Shown piece after piece: positions 20,406 to 29,195 of a stretch of DNA of 64,000 bases. Positions within the stretch are counted from its first letter, which is position 1; each line of letters begins with the position of its first letter. Position numbers and translations under genes: made by a program. The notes below the pieces were generated by a model. That model was not told the DNA's origin. It worked only from the letters and a program-made list of their open reading frames with translations, and searched no databases. Source of the DNA: Achromobacter veterisilvae (GTDB lineage Bacteria > Pseudomonadota > Gammaproteobacteria > Burkholderiales > Burkholderiaceae_B); assembly GCF_900496975.1 (NCBI RefSeq), contig NZ_UFQC01000007.1, positions 160,929 to 224,928 of the forward strand, in the 5' to 3' direction.

Positions 20406-21839
20406 ATGAAGGACAGAACATCCCGTCCCGCCGCCTATGACGAAATGCGCGACAGCGCCGGCGGCATACGCTCCCACTACCAGGCCTTCGAGCGCTGGCA
20501 CGGCGAGCAATCGGCGGAAGCCATGGCCGTGCGCCGGCTGGAGGCGGACCTGAGCTTCCGCCGCGTCGGCATCACTTTCTCGGTCGCGGGCGACGCCGCC
20601 GGCACCGAGCGCCTGATTCCCTTCGACCTGATCCCGCGGATCATTCCCGCCGACGAATGGCGCCACCTGGAGGCGGGCCTGAAGCAGCGCGTGCGCGCGC
20701 TGAATATGTTCATCCACGACATCTACCACGGGCACGACATCGTGCGCGCCGGCGTGGTGCCCGCCGAACAGGTGTTCCTCAACGCCCAGTACCGCCCCGA
20801 GATGCAGGACGTGGACGTGGCCGAGGACATCTACTGCCACATCGCCGGCGTGGACATCGTGCGCGCCGGCGCGGGCGAATTCTATGTGCTGGAAGACAAC
20901 CTGCGCGTGCCTTCCGGCGTGTCCTACATGCTGGAGAACCGCAAAATGTCGATGCGGCTGATGCCGGACGCCTTCGGCCGCATCAAGGTGGAGCCGGTGG
21001 CGCATTATCCCGACCTGCTGCTGGACAACCTGCGCGAGGTCGCCCCGCATGGCGGAGACGATCCCACCGTGGTGGTGCTGACCCCGGGCATGTACAACTC
21101 GGCCTACTTCGAACACGCCTTCCTGGCCCAGCAGATGGGCGTGGAGCTGGTCGAGGGCCAGGACCTGTTCGTCGAGCAGAACACCGTCTACATGCGCACC
21201 ACGCAAGGGCCGCGGAAGGTGGACGTGATCTACCGCCGGCTGGACGACGACTTCCTGGACCCGCTGTCGTTCCGCGCCGATTCCGCGCTGGGCGTGCCCG
21301 GCCTGCTGTCGGTGTACCGCGCCGGCCGCGTCACGCTGGCCAACGCCATCGGCACCGGCATCGCGGACGACAAGTCCACCTACCTGCACGTGCCGGACAT
21401 GATCCGCTTCTATCTCGGCGAGGAACCGGTGCTGTCCAACGTGCCGACCTGGCGCTGCGGCCGGCCGGACGAGCTGTCGCACGTGCTGGCCCACATGCAC
21501 GAACTGGTGGTGAAGGAGGTCCACGGCTCGGGCGGCTACGGCATGCTCGTGGGCCCGTCCGCCTCCCGCGCGGAAGTCGACGCGTTCCGCGAGCGCGTGC
21601 GCGCCAACCCCGCCAACTACATCGCGCAGCCCACGCTGGCGCTGTCCACCGTGCCGACCTACGTCGAGTCCGGCGTGGCGCCCCGCCACGTGGACCTGCG
21701 CCCCTATGTGCTGTGCGGCAAGGATATCCGGACCGTGCCGGGCGGCCTGTGCCGCGTGGCGCTAACCGAGGGTTCGCTGGTGGTCAACAGCAGCCAGGGC
21801 GGCGGCACCAAGGACACGTGGGTGCTGGAGGAGAACTGA
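20406..21839 (+). CDS. Circularly permuted ATP-grasp type 2 protein (DUF404/DUF407)
   Basis: A 477-residue protein of the circularly permuted ATP-grasp family that is typically encoded with alpha-E, transglutaminase-like and Anbu proteins. Conserved stretches visible are IYHGHDIV, DNLRVPSGVSYMLENR, TPGMYNSAYFEH, VDVIYRRLDDDFLDP, NAIGTGIADDKS and KEVHGSGGYGMLVGP. The family is predicted to form an amide bond, perhaps making or attaching a peptide-like tag; this is unproven. The ATG at 20406 follows a strong GGAGGA. The next gene begins 2 bases after the stop. Confidence 0.93.
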   Translation: MKDRTSRPAAYDEMRDSAGGIRSHYQAFERWHGEQSAEAMAVRRLEADLSFRRVGITFSVAGDAAGTERLIPFDLIPRIIPADEWRHLEAGLKQRVRALNMFIHDIYHGHDIVRAGVVPAEQVFLNAQYRPEMQDVDVAEDIYCHIAGVDIVRAGAGEFYVLEDNLRVPSGVSYMLENRKMSMRLMPDAFGRIKVEPVAHYPDLLLDNLREVAPHGGDDPTVVVLTPGMYNSAYFEHAFLAQQMGVELVEGQDLFVEQNTVYMRTTQGPRKVDVIYRRLDDDFLDPLSFRADSALGVPGLLSVYRAGRVTLANAIGTGIADDKSTYLHVPDMIRFYLGEEPVLSNVPTWRCGRPDELSHVLAHMHELVVKEVHGSGGYGMLVGPSASRAEVDAFRERVRANPANYIAQPTLALSTVPTYVESGVAPRHVDLRPYVLCGKDIRTVPGGLCRVALTEGSLVVNSSQGGGTKDTWVLEEN

Positions 21840-21841
21840 AC

Positions 21842-22810
21842 ATGCTGAGCCGAACCGCCGACAGCCTGTTCTGGATGTGCCGCTACACCGAGCGCGCCGA
21901 GAACACCGCCCGCATGCTGGACGTGAACCTGCAGATGTCGCTGCTGCCGCAGGACGCGCAGACGCGCGAAGGCTCGTGGCTGGGCGTGCTGCGCATTTCC
22001 GAACTGCAGGGCCTGTACCAGCAGAAGTACGCGTCCATCTCGCCGCACGACGTGCTTCAGTACATGGTGCGGGATCCCGAGAATCCGTCGTCCATCTTTT
22101 CCTGCATGCGCGCCGCCCGCGAGAACGCGCGCGCCGTGCGCGGCAGCCTCACCACCGAGGTCTGGGAAACCTACAACACCACTTGGCTCGAATTGCTGAA
22201 GCACCTGCACACCGGCCTGCTGGAGCGCAACCCGGGCGAGTTCTTCGAATGGGTGAAGTTCCGCTCGCACCTGGCGCGCGGCGTCACCACCGGCACCATG
22301 CTGCAGGACGAGGCCCTGTACTTCCTGCGCATCGGCATGCACCTGGAACGCGCCGACAACACCGCGCGCATGCTGGACGTGAAGTTCCACGAACGCGAGG
22401 GGAACGGACAGGAGGGCCGCAGCGAGCCCGCCGGCGCCGCGGCGCTGCAAAGCGAGTTCTACCGCTGGTCGGCGCTGCTCAGCTCGGTATCGGGACTGGA
22501 GATCTACCGCAAGGTGTACCGCGACGTCATCACCCCGGACCGCGTGGCCGAGCTGCTGATCCTGCACGGCGACATGCCGCGCTCGCTGCTGGCCACGATG
22601 CGGGCGGTGGCCGACGATCTGGCGCGCGTCTCCAACCAGCGCTCGACCGAGACCGAACGGCGAGCGGGCATGCTATGTGCGGAACTGCAATACGGCCGAG
22701 TCGAAGACATCCTGGCCAGCGGACTGCACCAGTACCTGGACCATTTCCTCGACCGCATCAACGACCTGGGCAACCGGATCAGCCAGGACTTCCTGGTGCC
22801 GCTGTCCTGA
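21842..22810 (+). CDS. Alpha-E domain protein (DUF403)
   Basis: A 322-residue largely helical protein opening with LSRTADSLFWMCRYTERAEN, the signature of the alpha-E (DUF403) family, with a second copy of the idea at HLERADNTARMLDVKFHE around residue 175. The function is unknown; the family occurs almost always beside the ATP-grasp protein and a transglutaminase-like protease. Start fixed by its position 2 bases after the preceding stop. Confidence 0.92.
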   Translation: MLSRTADSLFWMCRYTERAENTARMLDVNLQMSLLPQDAQTREGSWLGVLRISELQGLYQQKYASISPHDVLQYMVRDPENPSSIFSCMRAARENARAVRGSLTTEVWETYNTTWLELLKHLHTGLLERNPGEFFEWVKFRSHLARGVTTGTMLQDEALYFLRIGMHLERADNTARMLDVKFHEREGNGQEGRSEPAGAAALQSEFYRWSALLSSVSGLEIYRKVYRDVITPDRVAELLILHGDMPRSLLATMRAVADDLARVSNQRSTETERRAGMLCAELQYGRVEDILASGLHQYLDHFLDRINDLGNRISQDFLVPLS

Positions 22811-22823
22811 CACGGAGACAGGA

Positions 22824-23627
22824 ATGAAACAGATCATCACGCATCTCACGCACTACCGCTACACGGCGCCTGTCACCTACAGCATCCAGACCCTGCGCCT
22901 GACGCCGCGCGACGACGAACACCAGCGCGTCCTGCGCTGGCACATCGAGGCGCCCGGCGCGCTGGAAAAGCAGGTGGACGCCTACGGCAACATCACGCAC
23001 ACACTGACGCTGAACCACCCGCACACCGACATCGAACTGCGCGTGACCGGACAGGTGGTGGTGGCGCCGCTGGCGCGCGGCCTGCTGGGCGGCGAAGACA
23101 GCCGGCTGCCGGTGCACGCCTATTGCGTGCAGACGCCGCTGACCCAGGCCGACGACACCGTCATGGCGTTCGCGCGCGCGGCGCTGCCCGGCGGCCTGAA
23201 TACGCCGGACGACATCCTGGCCCTGGCCACCGCCATCAGCGACCGCGTCGCCTACGAACCCGGCACCACCGACGTCACCACGGCCGCGGCGCAGGTGCTG
23301 ACCCTGGGCCACGGCGTCTGCCAGGACCACGCCCACCTGTTCCTGGCCTGCGTGCGCGGCCTGGGCGTGCCCGCCCGCTATGTCAGCGGCTATCTCTACA
23401 CCACGGCCGAGCACGCGGCCAGCCACGCCTGGGCCGACGTCTGGCTGGACGGCGTCGGCTGGACCAGCGTGGACATCACCAACCGCCAGTTCGCCTCGGA
23501 CTGCCATTGCCGGCTGGCGGTGGCGCGGGACTACGACTCGGCCTCGCCGGTGCGCGGCGTGCGCAGCGGCGGCGGCAAGGAATCCATGGAAGTCAGCGTG
23601 CAGGTCCAGACGAGCCCCCAGCAGTAA
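22824..23627 (+). CDS. Transglutaminase-like cysteine peptidase family protein
   Basis: A 267-residue protein with an N-terminal beta-rich domain (THYRYTAPVTYSIQTLRLTPR) and a transglutaminase core. The predicted catalytic triad is Cys166 in GHGVCQDHAH, His201 in SHAWADVW and Asp217 in SVDITN. In these operons it may hydrolyse the bond made by the ATP-grasp protein; that is inference from the family. It starts 13 bases after the alpha-E gene. Confidence 0.93.
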   Translation: MKQIITHLTHYRYTAPVTYSIQTLRLTPRDDEHQRVLRWHIEAPGALEKQVDAYGNITHTLTLNHPHTDIELRVTGQVVVAPLARGLLGGEDSRLPVHAYCVQTPLTQADDTVMAFARAALPGGLNTPDDILALATAISDRVAYEPGTTDVTTAAAQVLTLGHGVCQDHAHLFLACVRGLGVPARYVSGYLYTTAEHAASHAWADVWLDGVGWTSVDITNRQFASDCHCRLAVARDYDSASPVRGVRSGGGKESMEVSVQVQTSPQQ

Positions 23628-23682
23628 CATTCGCGCGGCCGGGCCGCAATACAATGCGGCGTGGTTTTTCCAATTTCCGATC

Positions 23683-24546
23683 ATGACCTACTGCGTAGCA
23701 GCCCGCCTTGATTCCGGCCTGGTCTTCCTGGCCGATTCCCGCACCAACGCCGGAGTCGACCAGATCAGCGTCTTCCGCAAAATGACCGTCTTCGAGCGCC
23801 CCGGCGAGCGCGTGATGGCGCTGATGACTTCCGGCAACCTGGCGGTCAGCCAGGCCGTGCTGAACGCGCTGACGCGCCAGCGCGGCGAAAGCGGCGACAC
23901 GCTCTGGAACGCGCCCGACATGTTCGAGGCCGCGCACCGCGTCGGCGCGGCGGTGCGCGACGTCTTTCACCGCGAGGCCCCGGTCCTGCACGAGCAGGGC
24001 GTGGACTTCAACGTCAACCTGATCTTCGGCGGCCAGATCGGCACCGAGCGCTGCCGGCTGTTCCAGGTGTACTCGGCCGGCAATTTCATCGAGGCGGGAC
24101 AGGAATGCCCGTACTTCCAGATCGGCGAAGCCAAGTACGGCAAGCCCATCCTGGACCGCGTGCTGCGTCCCGACACCTCGCTGGACGAAGCCGCGAAGTG
24201 CGCGCTGATCTCCATGGACTCCACGCTGCGCTCGAACATCTCGGTGGGCCTGCCGCTGGACCTGCTGGTCTACGACGCGGATGCGCTGCGCGTCACGCAT
24301 TTCGCCAGCATCGACGAACACAACGAATACTTCCGCATGATCCGCGGCACCTGGGGCGAACGCCTGCGGCAGGTGTTCGCCGAAATCCCGGATCCCCTGT
24401 GGACCAGCCCGGAGGATCCCGTCTCGCTCGTGCCCTCCAGCCGCGTGCACCAGCCGCTGCGCGCCGAGCCCATGGACGAGCCCAGGGCGAGCTACCCCTC
24501 GCCGCAGGTGCTGGCCGAAGATCCGGGCAAGGACCAGGCCAATTAG
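23683..24546 (+). CDS. Anbu, proteasome-type peptidase
   Basis: A 287-residue Ntn-hydrolase fold protein of the Anbu (ancestral beta-subunit) group. After loss of Met1 it would expose Thr2 (MTYCVAARLD), the expected nucleophile. Other group features are FLADSRTNAGVDQ, a lysine in FRKMTVF and LMTSGNLAVSQAVL. The C-terminal about 40 residues are proline-rich and extend past the usual core. Bacterial Anbu assembles self-closing multimers; a natural substrate is not established. It is the last gene of the four-gene operon, 55 bases after the transglutaminase gene. Confidence 0.93.
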   Translation: MTYCVAARLDSGLVFLADSRTNAGVDQISVFRKMTVFERPGERVMALMTSGNLAVSQAVLNALTRQRGESGDTLWNAPDMFEAAHRVGAAVRDVFHREAPVLHEQGVDFNVNLIFGGQIGTERCRLFQVYSAGNFIEAGQECPYFQIGEAKYGKPILDRVLRPDTSLDEAAKCALISMDSTLRSNISVGLPLDLLVYDADALRVTHFASIDEHNEYFRMIRGTWGERLRQVFAEIPDPLWTSPEDPVSLVPSSRVHQPLRAEPMDEPRASYPSPQVLAEDPGKDQAN

Positions 24547-24859
24547 GGACGGATTTTGAGACCAGGATTCCCGCCGTTCTGAGCAGGGATTCCGTCTGAT
24601 ACGGAGTCTCGGTGCCGCCTAGCCCCTTACATCGAGGCTCGCTTCGCGTTAAAGTTTCTTCAACGCATATGCATGCCATATGCCCACCTTCCGAGGCCCG
24701 CCGCAATCCATCGCGGCGGGCCTTCGTGTTTTTTCCCGGCGGGATTCACTGCGTGGCGCGCGGCGTGACGTTTCCATGCACTCAGGGAAAATTCACCTTC
24801 CCCCGCCCCCTACACTGCATCGGATCGCATGCAAGCCAGGTGTAGGGAAGGATTCCGCC
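24547..24859 (+). other. Intergenic region with hairpins and a terminator
   Basis: This 313-base stretch has no supported gene. It contains a hairpin GATTCCGT-CTGAT-ACGGAGTC (about 24586-24607), a perfect inverted repeat GCATATG-CATGC-CATATGC (24665-24683) and a strong terminator (24696-24734). Base composition falls towards the following DUF3800 gene. The part before the terminator could encode a small RNA, but there is no direct support. No tRNA fold was found. Confidence 0.5.
24696..24734 (+). terminator. Rho-independent terminator
   Basis: Perfect 9-base-pair stem GCCCGCCGC / GCGGCGGGC with an 8-base loop, then CTTCGTG and six T residues. It lies 150 bases past the Anbu stop and probably ends that operon or a short RNA encoded just upstream. 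Confidence 0.85.
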
Positions 24860-25654
24860 ATGCATTACGTCATGTATCTGGACGAGTTCGGCCACATCGG
24901 CCCTTTTGTCTCCCGTGATCATGGAAAGCACAAAACAAGTCCAGTCTTCGGATTTGGCGGGCTTGTCTTGCCGGTAGAAGCAGTACGCGAATTCGCAATC
25001 TACTTCTACAAGCTGAAATGCCGCCTCTTGAAGTTCGAACTGGAACGACAAGCGGAACCTGCGTACCGGTGGGAAAAGAAAGGCGCCCAACTCTATACCG
25101 TCGGAAATGTGGAGAAATACCGACAGCTACGGACCGCCACGGGCCGATTGCTCAATCAGATCAAACAGATCGGCGGGCATGTGATCTATAGCGGCGAATG
25201 GAAATCAGCGGACACGGCATCGCATCGGCCAGCGGAGGTTTTCAAGCATCATCTGCTGCGTATTGTTCGGCTCACGGATCGGTTTTTCTCGGCACGGCAG
25301 GCGACTTTCATGCTCTTGATCGACGAACAACAGGCGGGCAGCGGTTGGCGCGAGATGAACGTGGAGGCCTGCACGCTGGCGATGTTCGAAGATGCTGCCC
25401 ACAGATGCAGAACGCTGATAGAGCCGCTGATTCAGGGCGAGAGCTATCTGTTTCAGACGCTTCAGTGCGCTGATTGGATCTGCGGCTTGGTCGGCCGACT
25501 GTGCGCCTACCAGGTAGCGTCCAGCCAATACCAGGATTGGGAGATATTTCACCGCTATTTTTACGACCGCCTGCAGGCGGCAGCGCTCCCATGCAGTGGA
25601 CTGGAGCGGCGGAAACATTCCACGGATCCTTCTGCCACCCCGCCTTCCGTATAA
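24860..25654 (+). CDS. DUF3800 domain-containing protein
   Basis: A 264-residue protein opening with MHYVMYLDEFG, the conserved acidic N-terminal motif of DUF3800, with further matches FGGLVLP and LLIDEQQ and a C-terminal QCADWICGLVGR. The family is uncharacterised and patchily distributed, often near mobile or defence genes; acidic residues suggest a metal-dependent nuclease-like fold, which is inference only. Codon use and GC are visibly lower than in both neighbours, suggesting acquisition. A GTAGGGAAGG Shine-Dalgarno precedes the ATG. Confidence 0.82.
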   Translation: MHYVMYLDEFGHIGPFVSRDHGKHKTSPVFGFGGLVLPVEAVREFAIYFYKLKCRLLKFELERQAEPAYRWEKKGAQLYTVGNVEKYRQLRTATGRLLNQIKQIGGHVIYSGEWKSADTASHRPAEVFKHHLLRIVRLTDRFFSARQATFMLLIDEQQAGSGWREMNVEACTLAMFEDAAHRCRTLIEPLIQGESYLFQTLQCADWICGLVGRLCAYQVASSQYQDWEIFHRYFYDRLQAAALPCSGLERRKHSTDPSATPPSV

Positions 25655-25786
25655 ACCCTCCTTTCCGTCAACCGAAACCCGGCTTGCAGAACGACGAATT
25701 CTCATTCCTGTCCCGACGGCCGACACTAAGGCCCTGGCCCGCGATGTCTCGTCGCGCGGGCCGCAATACAACCACAGGAGTGAGAC

Positions 25787-26785
25787 ATGCCCCCTATTTT
25801 CGCGCGCGCGGCGACGCGCGCCGCCTGGCCCGTGCTGGCCCTGTCGTGCCTTGCTTCGGGCAACGCGGCCGCGCAAGGCGCCTATCCCAACCATCCCATT
25901 TCGCTGGTCGTGCCCTTTGCGGCGGGCGGTCCCACCGACGTCGTGGCGCGCAGCCTGGGCGCTTCCATGTCGAAGACGCTGGGCCAGAGCATCGTCGTCG
26001 AGAACCGCACCGGCGCGGGCGGCACCCTGGCCTCCACGCACGTGGCGCGCGCCGCGCCCGACGGCTACACCTTCCTGATCCACCACAACGGGATGGCCAC
26101 CGCGCCGGCGCTCTACCGCAAGCTGCCGTTCAATCCGCTTACCGATTTCGCCTACGTCGGCCAGGTGGCGGACGTGCCCATGACGCTGCTGGGCCGCAAG
26201 GACCTGCCCCCCGCGGACATGCCGGCCTTCATCAAGTACGCCCGCGAGAACGGCGACAAGGTCAACCTGGCCAACGCGGGCCTGGGCGCGGTGTCGCAGC
26301 TTTGCGGCATGCTGCTGCAGGAATCGCTGGGCACGCAGTTCACGACGGTGCCCTACGCGGGCACGGCGCCCGCACTGACCGCGCTGCTGGGCGGGCAGGT
26401 GGACGTGCTGTGCGACCAGACCACGCAGACCATTCCCCACATCAAGGCCGACCGCGTGAAGCTCTACGGCGTGACCACGCTGGACCGCATCAAGGCGCTG
26501 CCCGACGCGCCCACCCTGCAGGAAAACGGCCTGAAGGGCTTCGAGGTGAAGGTGTGGCACGGCGTCTACGCCCCCAAGGGCACGCCGCCCGAGGCCGTCG
26601 CCAAGTTCAACGCGGCCCTGCGCGCCGCGCTCAAGGACCCCGCCTTCACCCAGAAAATGGCGGAGCTGGGCGCCGAGATCGTGCCGGAATCGAAGCAGAC
26701 GCCCGAGGGCCTGCAAACCTGGCTGCAGACCGAAATCGACAAATGGGGCGGCATTATCCGCAAGGCGGGGGTGTACGCGGACTGA
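25787..26785 (+). CDS. Bug/TctC-family periplasmic solute-binding protein
   Basis: Periplasmic receptor of the Bug family, usually binding carboxylates or amides. The 332-residue protein has a signal peptide (ending GNAAAQ) and the family motifs YPNHPISLVVPFAAGGPTD, IVVENRTGAGG, PDGYTFL and VPYAGTAPALTALLGGQVD. No TctA/TctB membrane partner is encoded here, as is usual for Bug genes. It precedes an IclR gene and a CoA-ester catabolic operon, so a dicarboxylate ligand is likely. Confidence 0.93.
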   Translation: MPPIFARAATRAAWPVLALSCLASGNAAAQGAYPNHPISLVVPFAAGGPTDVVARSLGASMSKTLGQSIVVENRTGAGGTLASTHVARAAPDGYTFLIHHNGMATAPALYRKLPFNPLTDFAYVGQVADVPMTLLGRKDLPPADMPAFIKYARENGDKVNLANAGLGAVSQLCGMLLQESLGTQFTTVPYAGTAPALTALLGGQVDVLCDQTTQTIPHIKADRVKLYGVTTLDRIKALPDAPTLQENGLKGFEVKVWHGVYAPKGTPPEAVAKFNAALRAALKDPAFTQKMAELGAEIVPESKQTPEGLQTWLQTEIDKWGGIIRKAGVYAD

Positions 26786-26817
26786 CGCACGGAGGGCGGC
26801 GGCGGTTGCCGCTGCCT

Positions 26818-26841
26818 GTTCATGAATATATATTCCCGTGC
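26818..26841 (+). promoter_or_regulatory. Candidate IclR operator (copy 1) at its own start
   Basis: GTTCATGAATATA (26818-26830) is repeated exactly at 27764-27776 upstream of the MaoC gene. Here it overlaps the palindrome GAATATATATTC and ends 11 bases before the IclR ATG, leaving no ordinary Shine-Dalgarno. A shared element at the regulator gene and the next operon suggests autoregulation plus control of the operon. Confidence 0.5.
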
Positions 26842-27609
26842 ATGAGTACGAACGACGTAAAAAGCGCCAGGCGCGTGCTGGACATCCTGCAGTTCTTCGC
26901 GAATACGCGGGCTCCCGCCACCCTGTCGCAGATCTCGGCCGGGCTGGGCATCCCCAAGTCCAGTTGCCTGGCCTTGCTGGACACCCTGGAAGGCGACGGC
27001 TATGCCCACCAGACAGCGGGGCGGTATTACCTGACGCGGCGCTGGCTGAACGAAGCCAGCACCGTTGCCGAACATGACCAACTGACCACGCGCATCCGGC
27101 CCACGCTGGAGGCGCTGCGCGACGAGCTGGGCGAAACGCTGATCCTCGCGCAGCGGTCCGGCGACCACGTGGTCTACCTCGACGTGGCCGAACCCGACCG
27201 CATCGTGCGCTTCACGGCCCGCGTGGGCCAGACCAAGCCGCTGCACGCGTCCGCCTCCGGACGCGCGCTGCTGGGCGCCATGGCGCCCGCCGACCGGGAG
27301 GCGCTGGCCTCCCGCCTCAGCCTGGACCGCTACACCGGCCAGACCGTCAAGACCCACAAGCAACTGCTGCGGCTGATCGAGGCCGAGGCCAGCCGGGGCT
27401 GGCACGTGAACCTCGCCGAGCACCAGGCCGATACCCTGTCGGTCGCCGCGCCGCTGGTGCTGTACAGCACCGTGCTGGCGCTCGTCGTGGGCGCCCCGCT
27501 GGACCGTTCGGCCGCCAAGGCCGACGCCATCGGCCAGACCCTGCTGGCCGCCAGCCGCCAGTTGGCCCAACGCATCGACGGCCCCGCGGCCGCCACGCCC
27601 GCGAAGTAA
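26842..27609 (+). CDS. IclR-family transcriptional regulator
   Basis: A 255-residue regulator. The N-terminal winged helix-turn-helix spans about residues 10-65 ([20 protein letters not shown]). The effector domain includes [16 protein letters not shown] and [20 protein letters not shown]. It sits between a Bug gene and the MaoC/CitE/CoA-transferase/Bug operon and is the obvious candidate to control them. The effector is unknown but could be the transported acid or its CoA ester. Confidence 0.9.
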   Translation: MSTNDVKSARRVLDILQFFANTRAPATLSQISAGLGIPKSSCLALLDTLEGDGYAHQTAGRYYLTRRWLNEASTVAEHDQLTTRIRPTLEALRDELGETLILAQRSGDHVVYLDVAEPDRIVRFTARVGQTKPLHASASGRALLGAMAPADREALASRLSLDRYTGQTVKTHKQLLRLIEAEASRGWHVNLAEHQADTLSVAAPLVLYSTVLALVVGAPLDRSAAKADAIGQTLLAASRQLAQRIDGPAAATPAK

Positions 27610-27763
27610 CCCCCCTCCCGGCCAGCGCGCCCCGGCCCGCTGGCCAGTTCCCCCCTTCCTTCCCCGCTCCGCCCGCCGGCGAGGCGGCGCCCCCGCGCGC
27701 GCCGTCCGTCCGGCCGCGGGCGCTTGCGGGTTTACGCCAAAGCAAAAATCATTGCCGAGTTTC

Positions 27764-27800
27764 GTTCATGAATATAAACTTTTGTTCAAGAGTGAGAACT
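27764..27800 (+). promoter_or_regulatory. Candidate IclR operator (copy 2) ahead of the CoA-ester operon
   Basis: Second exact copy of GTTCATGAATATA, about 100 bases before the MaoC ATG in an otherwise GC-rich 266-base gap (27610-27875). The AT-rich patch around it (27738-27800) is the only promoter-like stretch there. Confidence 0.5.
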
Positions 27801-27875
27801 CAATGGCAGTATTGGCCATCGCGGCCGCTCCCGGTCCGGGCTCCGCCCCGGGCGCTCTCCCCTGAAGGAAGGAAC

Positions 27876-28328
27876 ATGGCTGGCCTCTATTACGAACAGT
27901 TTTCCGCCGGGCAGGCTTTCGATCACGCCTGGACCCGCACCCTGACCGAGATGGACAACGTGCTGTTCAGCTCGCTGACGATGAACGTGCAGCCCCTGCA
28001 CCTGGACGCGCATTTCGCCGCGCAGACCGAATTCGGCAAGCCCCTGGTCAACAGCCTGTTCACGCTGGGCCTGCTGATCGGCATGACGGTGAACGACACC
28101 ACGCTGGGCACCACGGTGGCCAACCTGGGCATGACCGACGTGGCCTTCCCCAAGCCGGTGTTCGCCGGCGACACCCTGCACGTGCGCACGCGCGTGCTGT
28201 CGATGCGCGAAAGCAAGTCCCGGCCCGACGCGGGCATCGTCGAGTTCGAGCACACCGCGCTGAACCACCGCGACGAAGTGGTCGCCGTCTGCAAGCGCTC
28301 GGCCCTGATGCGCAAGCGGCCCGCCTAG
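27876..28328 (+). CDS. MaoC-like (R)-specific enoyl-CoA hydratase family protein
   Basis: A 150-residue single hot-dog protein. The segment [16 protein letters not shown] corresponds to the MaoC active-site motif, with the catalytic Asp position occupied by Asn in this subgroup, and [18 protein letters not shown] is the usual following strand. By operon context it probably hydrates itaconyl-CoA or mesaconyl-CoA to citramalyl-CoA. The ATG at 27876 follows AAGGAAGGAA. An in-frame ATG within the operator at 27768 is not used. Confidence 0.85.
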   Translation: MAGLYYEQFSAGQAFDHAWTRTLTEMDNVLFSSLTMNVQPLHLDAHFAAQTEFGKPLVNSLFTLGLLIGMTVNDTTLGTTVANLGMTDVAFPKPVFAGDTLHVRTRVLSMRESKSRPDAGIVEFEHTALNHRDEVVAVCKRSALMRKRPA

Positions 28329-28338
28329 GATTCCCGCC

Positions 28339-29193
28339 ATGACCCGATCCCTGCTGTTCGTGCCCGGCGATTCCGGGCGCAAGTTCGACCACGCCGCCGC
28401 CAGCGACGCCGATGCGCTGATCCTGGACCTGGAGGATTCGGTCGCGCCCGACCAGAAACCCGCGGCCCGGGCGCAGGTCCGCGCCATGCTGGAACGCGGC
28501 GCGCCCGGCAAGCAATTGTGGGTGCGCATCAATGCGCTGGACGGCGGCGACGCCCTGGCCGACCTGGCCGCCGCGATGCCGGCCGCCCCCTATGGCATCG
28601 TGCTGCCCAAGTGCGCCGGCCGCGAAGACATGCGGCAACTGGCGCACTACCTCGATGCCTTCGAAGCCGCGGCGGGCGCCGTCCCGGGCGCCACCCGCAT
28701 CCTGGCCATCGTCACCGAAACGGCGCAGTCGCTGTTCGGGCTGCATGACTACCGCGATGCCACGCCCCGCCTGTGGGGCCTGTCCTGGGGCGGGGAGGAC
28801 CTGGCGGCGGACGTCGGCGCGCTGCGCAACCGCGACGCCGGCCGCTATACCGAACCCTTCCGCCTGGCGCGCTCGCTGTGCCTGATGGCGGCGGCGGCCG
28901 CCGGCGTCCGCGCCATCGACACGGTCTGCGTCGACCTGGACGCCCCCGAGGCGCTGGCCGACGAGGCCCGCGAAGCGTATCGCGACGGATTCGTCGGCAA
29001 GATGGCGATCCACCCCCGCCACATCGGCGCCATCAACGCGGCGTTGAGCCCCGACGAGGGCCAGTTGCAATGGGCGCGGGCCGTCATCGCCGCGTTCGCC
29101 GCGCACCCCGGCGCGGGCACGCTGCGGCTGGACGGCAAGATGATCGACCGGCCGCACCTGCGCCTGGCGCGCCGGCTGCTGGGAGAGGACTGA
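28339..29193 (+). CDS. CitE-like HpcH/HpaI aldolase/lyase (probable citramalyl-CoA lyase)
   Basis: A 284-residue CitE-family lyase. RSLLFVPGDS at the N-terminus, LILDLEDSV (metal-binding acidic residues), LWVRIN, IVLPKCAG and SWGGEDLAADVG are hallmark segments. Members cleave malyl-, citryl- or citramalyl-CoA. Its position between a MaoC hydratase and a class III CoA-transferase fits citramalyl-CoA cleavage to acetyl-CoA and pyruvate. It begins 10 bases after the MaoC stop. Confidence 0.9.
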   Translation: MTRSLLFVPGDSGRKFDHAAASDADALILDLEDSVAPDQKPAARAQVRAMLERGAPGKQLWVRINALDGGDALADLAAAMPAAPYGIVLPKCAGREDMRQLAHYLDAFEAAAGAVPGATRILAIVTETAQSLFGLHDYRDATPRLWGLSWGGEDLAADVGALRNRDAGRYTEPFRLARSLCLMAAAAAGVRAIDTVCVDLDAPEALADEAREAYRDGFVGKMAIHPRHIGAINAALSPDEGQLQWARAVIAAFAAHPGAGTLRLDGKMIDRPHLRLARRLLGED

Positions 29194-29195
29194 CC

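Noticed and set aside
24547..24695. tRNA gene before the terminator
   Set aside because: No T-loop GGTTCRA consensus and no cloverleaf pairing could be drawn.
23641..25786. Repeated GGCCGCAATACAA before Anbu and before the first Bug gene
   Set aside because: A 13-base match with different flanks and no symmetry; likely coincidence in similar pre-start sequence.
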